NCBI GenBank assembly: GCA_039105265.1
Contig: JAPFFF010000009.1
Coordinates: forward strand, 5,084,001-5,148,000
Direction of reading: 5' to 3'
Origin: Tritrichomonas musculus
Lineage: Eukaryota > Parabasalia > Tritrichomonadida > Tritrichomonadidae
DNA: 64,000 nt
Shown: positions 57,674-64,000 of the stretch, in pieces
Position numbering within the stretch: position 1 is the first letter of the stretch
How the letters are laid out: every line of letters starts with the position of its first letter
Made by a program: the position numbers and the translations under genes
Notes under the pieces: model-generated
Database searches by the model: none
Told to the model about the DNA's origin: nothing
What the model saw: only the letters and a program-made list of their open reading frames with translations

Positions 57674-60166
57674 TTAATCATTCTGTTTCTTTGGGCGATT
57701 TTTCAAATCAACAACAACGGCTGATATGTTATCTCTGCAAAGTCTATTGTAAGCAATATTTCGTAAATCATAAGCCAAATCAACCGCAGTTTCTGCTGTT
57801 TGAGCAATTTGGCCAACATCATCATTTGTCATAACATCATACAAGCCATCACATCCAATAACAAGCCATCTATCTTCTGGATCTAACTTTGTCTTGAAAA
57901 TTTCAGGAGTTCTTCCTATTCCAAATACAGAAAAATCGCCAAGACAACGAGAAACAGCAACTGAACCATCTGTTCTACTTTTTTCAACTTTTCCGCCAAT
58001 TTCTAGAATTCTGTCAATTTCACCTCGAGATTCTGGTTTGTGATCAATTGTTGCATGTTTAATTTTGCCATCTTCTGTGATAAGAAGAGCACGAGAATCG
58101 CCAAGATGGGCAAAAAGGATATTCTCTTCATCAGCAAGTACGAGAGCAATTGTTGAACCATCCGAAACTTCGAGATCTTTCAAATTTTGATCTAATTTTT
58201 CAAAAAGCGATAATACAAATTCTTCTGAAAGTTCAGCAGTTTCGTCTTCTTGACAAATGTGGACAATTTTATATGCTGATTCTATTGAAGATACTTTTCC
58301 TCCATGGCCATCAAAAACGCAATAAAGGTCAACATCTTTGAACAAATTTGGTCTGACAACAATGGAATCTTCCATCATATCACGTTGTCCTTTCATTTCA
58401 GAAAAGGATGTATATTCTCCCTCCTCAGTAACTAATTTGTATTTTGATGAAGTAAAAAGTGATGGATCTGAAACAACAATCTCTCTAATATCTTCAATGA
58501 TCCTTTCGTCTTGGCTAAGATGGAGAGATGTAAATGAGATGTCAAAGCAGTCGATAAATGGAAAGTGCTGGATATCAAGTTCCCCTTCTAATGAAGGATT
58601 GTGCGAAATTTTGAACGATTTAAGCCGCATACAGTCGTAATGTTCAGGAAGATTTTTAATATCGTTGTATGAAAAATCTGCTTCAATGAGTGATGGAAAT
58701 GAAAAGTTGGTTGGAATGCTCTGGAGTTTGTTGCAACTAAAATCAAGAATAACTAGTGAATTTGGTAATTCTGGCATTTCAGTAAAATTATTTCTTGACA
58801 TAAGAAGTTTTTTCAGATTAGTTCCACTCAGGTTTGGAAGTCTTGTAAGAGAATTCCCACTGGAAACAAGAGTTTCAAGATGTGGAAGGTTCAGAATCTG
58901 ATCAGGTATTTCTGTAATGTTAGTGTATGAACAGTAGAGGGACACCAATGATTCAGGGAGGCAGTCGATTGAAATATCCTCAAGAGGATTTTCGGACAAT
59001 GTTAAGCAAATGAGAGATGAATCTTTCATTTCAATCGGTAGTTTTTTAATATTATTTTTGGTCAAATTCAAATATTTAAGTTTAGGTAAGTCTTGAAATA
59101 AATTAGTTGGTAGTTCTTCAATCTGATTATAAATAGCTGTAATTCGGGTAATAAGAGGTGAAAAACAAGAAATCGGTAAAGTTGAAATGCAATTCTTCGT
59201 AATAAAATATTCAGTAACTTGGTTGTTTTCAAATTCAGGTAAATCATCTAGTTTATTTTTCATTATATACAGTGTTTTTAAAAGTGGAGTGTTGCACTTT
59301 CCAGCATGAACAATTTTATTTGAGGTTGCTGTTAATGAAGTAATTGATGGAGGCAAAGGAGGAATGGCTTCTAAGTTATTTGAACTGATATCTAAGATTG
59401 ACAGTTTGGTTAATTCAATTAAGCTTTCTGGAATTTCGCAAAGCTGATTGCCACTAATGTTGATTTCAATTATTTCATTTGAAAATTTTGGGAATTCTCT
59501 AATGAAATTTAATGAACAATCGATCTTTTGAAGTTTGGGAGCAAATTTAGAAAAATCAGGTAATGTTTGAAGTCGATTCTTTGATATCTCTAGTCTCTCA
59601 AGTTTTGGAAAAACCATGTCTGGTTTTATAAATGTTAATTTGTTCATATTTATATGTAGTCGTACTAGAGAAGGAAACTCGGTTTCAAGTTTCTCAATGA
59701 GATTACAATCTAAACAAATTAAACAAATATTTGAATTAAATTGAGGAAATTCCTTGAAACGGTTTTGCATTAAGTCAACAACTTCTAAATTATCAGATAA
59801 ATTTTCAAACTTTGAAAGCGAATTATGTGAAGCAAGAAACCTTTTGAGAAGTTTAAACCTTTTGAAATCGGATGGAATTTCGGAAATAGAGTTTGAAGAA
59901 ATATCCAATACTTGTAAATTTCTGTATGTGCGTAAAGTTTTCAACATTTTAATATTAAATTCAGTTATTTGGTTCCGTGATAAATTTAAAGCTGCTAAAT
60001 GATCTAAATGCTTGGGAAGACGAATAAGTTGATTTCCTGCAAGATTCACAAGATTTAACCTATTTTGTTTTGGTATCTTAATTGAAATTCGTAATAAATT
60101 TCGATCTGTGCAGACTAATTCTGTTTGTGTGTGGGTAACTTCGGAGATTGATGAATTATTTCCCAT
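57674..60166 (-). CDS. LRR-PP2C protein phosphatase, probably N-myristoylated
   Basis: 830 residues. The N-terminus MGNNSS fits the N-myristoylation rule (Gly2, Ser6), so membrane attachment is likely. Residues about 25-560 form some 22 leucine-rich repeats (for example LQVLDISSNSISEIPSDF, TKLSILDISSNNLEAIPPLP). Residues about 580-825 are a PP2C (PPM) phosphatase. Metal-binding motifs are RDMMEDS near 590 and FDGHGG near 617, followed by GDSRALL, SRCLGDF, GCDGLYD near 767 and DNISAVVV at the end. All acidic metal ligands appear present, so it should be active. LRR-PP2C fusions recall PHLPP and the phosphatase part of fungal adenylate cyclase. Here no cyclase domain is present. Confidence 0.93.
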   Translation of the reverse strand: MGNNSSISEVTHTQTELVCTDRNLLRISIKIPKQNRLNLVNLAGNQLIRLPKHLDHLAALNLSRNQITEFNIKMLKTLRTYRNLQVLDISSNSISEIPSDFKRFKLLKRFLASHNSLSKFENLSDNLEVVDLMQNRFKEFPQFNSNICLICLDCNLIEKLETEFPSLVRLHINMNKLTFIKPDMVFPKLERLEISKNRLQTLPDFSKFAPKLQKIDCSLNFIREFPKFSNEIIEINISGNQLCEIPESLIELTKLSILDISSNNLEAIPPLPPSITSLTATSNKIVHAGKCNTPLLKTLYIMKNKLDDLPEFENNQVTEYFITKNCISTLPISCFSPLITRITAIYNQIEELPTNLFQDLPKLKYLNLTKNNIKKLPIEMKDSSLICLTLSENPLEDISIDCLPESLVSLYCSYTNITEIPDQILNLPHLETLVSSGNSLTRLPNLSGTNLKKLLMSRNNFTEMPELPNSLVILDFSCNKLQSIPTNFSFPSLIEADFSYNDIKNLPEHYDCMRLKSFKISHNPSLEGELDIQHFPFIDCFDISFTSLHLSQDERIIEDIREIVVSDPSLFTSSKYKLVTEEGEYTSFSEMKGQRDMMEDSIVVRPNLFKDVDLYCVFDGHGGKVSSIESAYKIVHICQEDETAELSEEFVLSLFEKLDQNLKDLEVSDGSTIALVLADEENILFAHLGDSRALLITEDGKIKHATIDHKPESRGEIDRILEIGGKVEKSRTDGSVAVSRCLGDFSVFGIGRTPEIFKTKLDPEDRWLVIGCDGLYDVMTNDDVGQIAQTAETAVDLAYDLRNIAYNRLCRDNISAVVVDLKNRPKKQND

Positions 60167-61300
60167 ATTTTTTTTACAACTTTTTGAAAATATTCACAAA
60201 AAAAAAATTAAAAATATTCATAAATTTATTAATTTAGGCAAGTTATTATTCCCTCATGATTCCAACATATAAAAAATAAATTTAACGTTTCAATGAATTC
60301 AAATTATAATATTGAAAGCTTCACTTTTTGTGTAATATATTAAAAATTCTAGCAAAAAGTAATTGTAAATAAAATCATTTTTTTAAAAGAATTCAGTAAA
60401 ATATTAAGTTTTATATATCATTTTGGGATAAAAAAATGAGGAGGTTTAATTTTAATTCATTCAAAAAAAAATAATTCTGTGTATCGTTATTTTATGAAAT
60501 CAACGGTTTGAGAAATGAAAAAAAATTGAAGAAAAAAGAAAAGAATCTTTGATATAGGTATTTAATAAAACAAATTTAAGGTTCAGAAATTTCAGAACAG
60601 TTCAGAAGTTAGAAGAATTTTTTGACTGGATATTTGGCTTTAAATTTTATGTGATATGAAATTGACTTAAATTATAGTTATTTTTAATTATTCAATATTA
60701 AAATACTACTTATTGTTTCTGTCTTCAATTTTTAAAGCATCATGTGAACTATTTATTCATATTGAATAACCAATATAATAACTTTGTGGTTCAAGTAGAG
60801 AATGATATGATTTTTGTGAATGTTACATTAAAAAAACATTTGGACTAAGAAAATAAATTTGATGAAAGTTATATTAATGTAAATCATATGCTGAACATGT
60901 TTTTTAGGTTGCGGACATGATTTTTATCGATAATTATTTGTTTAATATTAGAAGAAAATTCTGATATGTTGAAAGTATGTTCAAATTCCAAATGCATATT
61001 GATGTTGTTGTTTGTTAATGATGTTAGTGATGATGTTGATGAACGAATCGATATGTATTAGAAAGATAAGAATGATATATTTGTTAATGTTCATATTTGA
61101 TCAATCGATTAGGTTTTGATCGAGATGTTGTTGATAATGATGTTGATATATCAAGGATCTTATTGATGAATTGATATACAGTGGAGGGATTAATAATATG
61201 TATAGGAAGGGAATTTTCTCCTAAACTTTAAAGGTTCAAAACAGTTGATTTTCGAATAATTTCAATACAGAAATCATGATTCATAGATTACTCGTTTTGA
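60167..61300. other. Intergenic, no supported gene
   Basis: A/T-rich for the first 0.7 kb, then TGATGTTG-type low-complexity repeats (about 60990-61160). No ORF or RNA is convincing. Confidence 0.4.
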
Positions 61301-61327
61301 GATTAATATTGTATCAAAAGCAATGGT

Positions 61328-61615
61328 TTAAATAATGATATGTCTAAGCTCGGAATTCCGAGGCCAGCGTTTAGAGGTTCGAAACTGTCGATGATAATCG
61401 AGATCTTGATTCAAAAATAACTCAATTAAAGTCGATTCATGTACATTCGTGATTTGGAATAACTTCGTTGATTCTATCTTCTCAATCAGATCACTAAACT
61501 TGAGAATGACGTTGAACTCTTGTTTGTATCTATCTTTCAAGTCTCTTAATGGAACTCGATTGACTGTCGGATAGTTCTTCATTAGAAACTCATTGATATC
61601 GTATTTCGATTTAGC
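61328..61615 (-). other. Short ORF within the virus-like region
   Basis: A frame of about 90 residues with ATG at 61582, lysine-rich and helical (VPLRDLKDRYKQEFNVILKF). It may be the remnant of a larger element protein. The family is not recognised. Confidence 0.3.
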
Positions 61616-62762
61616 TGGTTTAGATATTTAATAAAACTTACATATTTCTCACACAAAAACAATACCATTTTCACAATATACAGTTTAAATATGTAATCCA
61701 AACCTAATATGTGTTAGCACTAACTGGCATAGTTGTTGAGTCATGAAATGCATCATGAGTGCATTACTTTTTCTTAGTCTTTTTGGTCTTTACGTCTAGG
61801 TCTGGCCTCTAACTTCATTACACTCTTTCTCTTAGTAAAGTTTTTCTCATCACATGTATCTATACATTAAGTTCACGAGTATTAAGCAAACATGTTAACT
61901 GTCTTATAACCTTTTGATTCGGCAAGTTCATTCTTCAACTTGTCCATATCATTCATTGTGAAGAGTTCTGTTAATGAGGCCATTTAAAGTACATGAAAGT
62001 TTCATTGTTATAGAAAAATCGTTTACATTAGATGTTATAGTTTGACAGTTCATGAGCATATAAATAAACAGTTCACATTAGATGATATAGTTTGATCGTT
62101 TACAATTGATGTTATAATTCGATCGTTCCGTTAACTTATTTCGTTGGCAATAATTAGACAAAAATTGTAGAATCAATCACTTTCTTTTCATCATTAGCGA
62201 TTTCATCAGAATAGAAAGTTCGGCATATATGGATCCATTTATTGATTAACACTAAATGAATGATGTTAGTGATTAACTCTACCTTTGGTTGACATTTTAA
62301 GATAGTCTCAAAGATTGATTCTGTGGTGAATTCAATTTCGGTCATCATATGATTATTATGTATAGCCAATAAAAAAAGGTTTGAATTGAAAGTGAGTTAG
62401 TTTACGATTTAATTGTAGTGATTATAATCTTGATTATCATAGTGAATTATAGGTTTCCAAATTAGATAATTTCATTGGTTAAGCTGAGTGGGGGATTTGT
62501 ATTTTCCGTAACAGAGCTTAACATATCTACTTCAAATTAGTCATTCCCAAGACTTCAACAAAATAAAGCAAATTATTCATAACACAGCTTAAATTTATAA
62601 TATTCTCATTATAATACGTATTTGGATAATATCATAATTCATGTAACTGAAATCAAGCATTTCACAAAAACGCAGTTTTCAAATTGGACCCCCTTCAACT
62701 ACCTCTCATTTATGATGACATCCATCCCGACATCATGGCACCGTGCCACATAAAGAGTTAAC
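61616..62762. other. Element-derived DNA without an intact gene
   Basis: Mixed composition with scraps of coding-like sequence, for example a basic tail near 61784-61859. The short frame at 62154-62369 lacks an ATG start. Treated as part of the fossil region. Confidence 0.3.
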
Positions 62763-63008
62763 TTACTTAACTTCATTCATGAGAGACCTTCCAATACCGC
62801 CAACTCTATCAACTAGTCCTAAACCTTTATCAATAGTGTTCACAACGTTACTGACTCCTGGAATAAATTGTGTAACTGGTTTAACAGCTCCAATTATTTT
62901 GCGACTTGTGTCAACGAGTCCCGGAAGTTTGTTTTGGATGAATCCTCCAATACGATGCCCAAAGTTTTGCAAGCCTCTCTTAATCTTATTGAATATACCA
63001 ACACCCAT
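62763..63008 (-). CDS. Small Gly/Lys-rich amphipathic protein, minor-capsid-like
   Basis: 81 residues from ATG 63008: MGVGIFNKIKRGLQNFGHRI, then KIIGAVKPVTQFIPGVSNVV and a second GIG motif near the end. Alternating Gly, Lys/Arg and hydrophobic residues make membrane-active helices, as in the pVI/pX-like proteins of Polintons and adenovirus relatives. No domain can be confirmed by eye. It is one of the few parts of this region with a whole reading frame. Confidence 0.45.
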   Translation of the reverse strand: MGVGIFNKIKRGLQNFGHRIGGFIQNKLPGLVDTSRKIIGAVKPVTQFIPGVSNVVNTIDKGLGLVDRVGGIGRSLMNEVK

Positions 63009-63226
63009 TTGATTGGAAATAAAAGTAGATTACGAGATTTTACCAACTATCAAAATGTTGTATCGTAATGAACGTGCTCACAATCTAAAAATAGAGGCTG
63101 GAAATGTTCTTGATTCATTCAATAAGATGCGTAATTTGATTAACACAAAAGTAGTATATACGAGTCGGTTTCCGCAGGGGCCACGCTACGCTTAAGCCCA
63201 CACGTCAACACGAACTCGTGATAAAA

Positions 63227-63300
63227 ATAAAAATGAAAAAAAATAAAAATGAAAAAAAATAAAAATGAAAAAAAAAATAAAAATGAAAAAAAAAATAAAA
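63227..63300. repeat. A-rich tandem repeat
   Basis: A unit close to AAAAATAAAAATGAAA is repeated about five times. Simple-sequence expansion. Confidence 0.7.
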
Positions 63301-63328
63301 AAATTTTTCTTCAACTTGTTTTTTTCTT

Positions 63329-63532
63329 GAAGTACTACTAGGGACCTAAACAACTACCTCGGGTCCCCACTACTACTAGGGACCTAAACAACTACCTCGG
63401 GTCCCCACTACTTGTTGTTTCTTGAAGTACTACTAGGGACCTAAACAACTACCTCGGGTCCCCACTACTTGTTTTTTTCTTGAAGTACTACTAGGGACCT
63501 AAACAACTACCTCGGGTCCCCACTACTACCTC
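63329..63532. repeat. Four GC-rich hairpin repeats
   Basis: The core CTAGGGACCTAAACAACTAC followed by CTCGGGTCCCCACTACT occurs four times, beginning near 63337, 63375, 63432 and 63490. In each, GGGACC pairs with GGTCCC to give a small stem-loop. The first two copies are adjacent; the others are spaced by poly-T-containing linkers (CTTGTTTTTTTCTTGAAGTA type). The array ends two bases before the stop of the next ORF, so it lies in that gene's 3' region and could act in RNA 3'-end formation. Confidence 0.8.
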
Positions 63533-63533
63533 C

Positions 63534-64000
63534 TTATAATGAATGTATTTCATTCTTGGTATTATCTTCAGCTAAGATACCATTTGATGAAATGAATGAC
63601 CCACCAATCAATATGAAATTAGAAGTTGGATTGACCATTAAATTGCTACTACTTAATGGAAATTCAATATTGTTTAACCATATCTTAGTTGGTTCATATT
63701 GATATTCACTCGTAGGTGAATTTTTAACATTGAATGATATATTAATTTTAATTTCTTTTTCACTGGTAACATTATTTTTGTTTTCATGATATGTTAAATA
63801 GAGGGTTGCCTCATATGCATCAAATGGTTGTTCGAATTGGTAACGAATGCTAGTACTATTTGGTACGCTGAATGTATACTTAATTCGCGTTAATCTATTC
63901 GCTAATGCAGTTAACCTAGTTTCCATTGCTTCGATTGTAGCCTTCAAGGTTGTATTTTCACCCTCTAATGTCTCTATCCTACGTATAAGTACTTCTAGAC
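63534..64000 (-). CDS. Coiled-coil then beta-rich protein, runs off the window (partial)
   Basis: The minus-strand frame is open to the right edge, so about 155 C-terminal residues are seen. They start with a short coiled coil (RRIETLEGENTTLKATIEAM, then ETRLTALANRL). They continue as beta-strand-like sequence (YEATLYLTYHENKN, then IKINISFNVKNSP) with no signal or membrane span. A coiled-coil stalk before a beta domain is the layout of fibre or attachment proteins, but no homology is claimed. It lies in the virus-like region. Confidence 0.5.
   Translation of the reverse strand, partial: LEVLIRRIETLEGENTTLKATIEAMETRLTALANRLTRIKYTFSVPNSTSIRYQFEQPFDAYEATLYLTYHENKNNVTSEKEIKINISFNVKNSPTSEYQYEPTKIWLNNIEFPLSSSNLMVNPTSNFILIGGSFISSNGILAEDNTKNEIHSL

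Larger units (their letters stand above)
61300..64000. mobile_element. Probable eroded edge of a Maverick/Polinton-like element
   Basis: The last 2.7 kb differ from the rest: more G and C, several short minus-strand ORFs, GC-rich hairpin tandem repeats and no host-like gene. A small glycine/lysine-rich amphipathic protein (62763-63008) resembles minor capsid or core proteins of Polintons and adenoviruses. The ORF entering from the right edge begins as a coiled coil and becomes beta-rich, as in fibre-like proteins. The left boundary is not defined and the element runs past the window. It looks broken, with multiple breaks in the visible part. The family rests on the small protein and context only; its age cannot be judged. 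Confidence 0.4.

Noticed and set aside
61360-61385. GGTTCGAAAC resembling a tRNA T-arm
   Set aside because: No matching A-box, anticodon arm or acceptor stem around it.
63013-63195. 60-codon plus-strand ORF
   Set aside because: Non-ATG start, and no convincing relation to a known protein.
63329-63532. CRISPR-like reading of the repeat array
   Set aside because: Eukaryotic context, spacers are not unique and two units are directly adjacent.

Overview
The window reads as nuclear DNA of a trichomonad (Parabasalia), most likely a Tritrichomonas species. The basis is as follows. It is very AT-rich, with long, uninterrupted reading frames and no intron that I can find. Stop codons often overlap UAAA, the trichomonad poly(A) signal. 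Initiator-like TCAYW motifs sit just upstream of several start codons. The gene families are lineage-typical: BspA-like leucine-rich-repeat proteins with a BTB-like and coiled-coil front end, Sel1-repeat kinases, and small BET-type bromodomain proteins. The species is inferred and no search was run.

Layout. Positions 1-395 hold the end of a HEAT-repeat, karyopherin-like gene. A gene-poor 3.2 kb follows, most of it a 2.35 kb element with 42-bp terminal inverted repeats. Then come a PP1-type phosphatase (3654-4931) and a minus-strand cluster of lineage-expanded genes: a deleted BspA pseudogene (5959-7031), a BTB/BACK gene with an FG-like tail that is split by a 97-bp transposon remnant (7283-9030), and an intact 1409-residue BTB/coiled-coil/BspA gene (9740-13969). 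Two small inverted-repeat elements lie back to back at 14.3-15.3 kb.

From 16 to 36 kb the DNA is gene-dense and mostly housekeeping: a 2523-residue BEACH protein, a BET bromodomain protein, a Derlin, a surface glycoprotein, a mariner-like deletion derivative, a coiled-coil protein, mevalonate diphosphate decarboxylase, a Rab, a degenerate GTPase and an Arc1p/AIMP1-like tRNA-binding protein. From 36 to 43 kb it is again gene-poor, with a long hairpin, two inverted-repeat elements and a decayed GH3 beta-glucosidase whose swapped domain order matches Firmicutes enzymes. This last item is the best transfer candidate.

From 43 to 60 kb lie a kinase/Sel1/UBR-like zinc-finger protein, a choline-transporter-like protein, a USP7-like deubiquitinase, a CARMIL-like LRR protein, a FOR20/FOP-like LisH protein, small unknown genes and a probably myristoylated LRR-PP2C phosphatase. 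The last 3 kb has different base composition, short ORFs, GC-rich hairpin repeats and a small glycine/lysine-rich protein. I read it as the eroded edge of a Maverick/Polinton-like element, with modest confidence.

Functionally, the intact genes touch phosphorylation signalling (PP1, LRR-PP2C, Sel1 kinase), ubiquitin and ER quality control (USP7, Derlin, UBR-like fingers), membrane traffic (BEACH, Rab), actin and basal body (CARMIL, LisH), chromatin and isoprenoid synthesis. They are not an operon; neighbours are independently transcribed. No rRNA, tRNA or CRISPR was seen.
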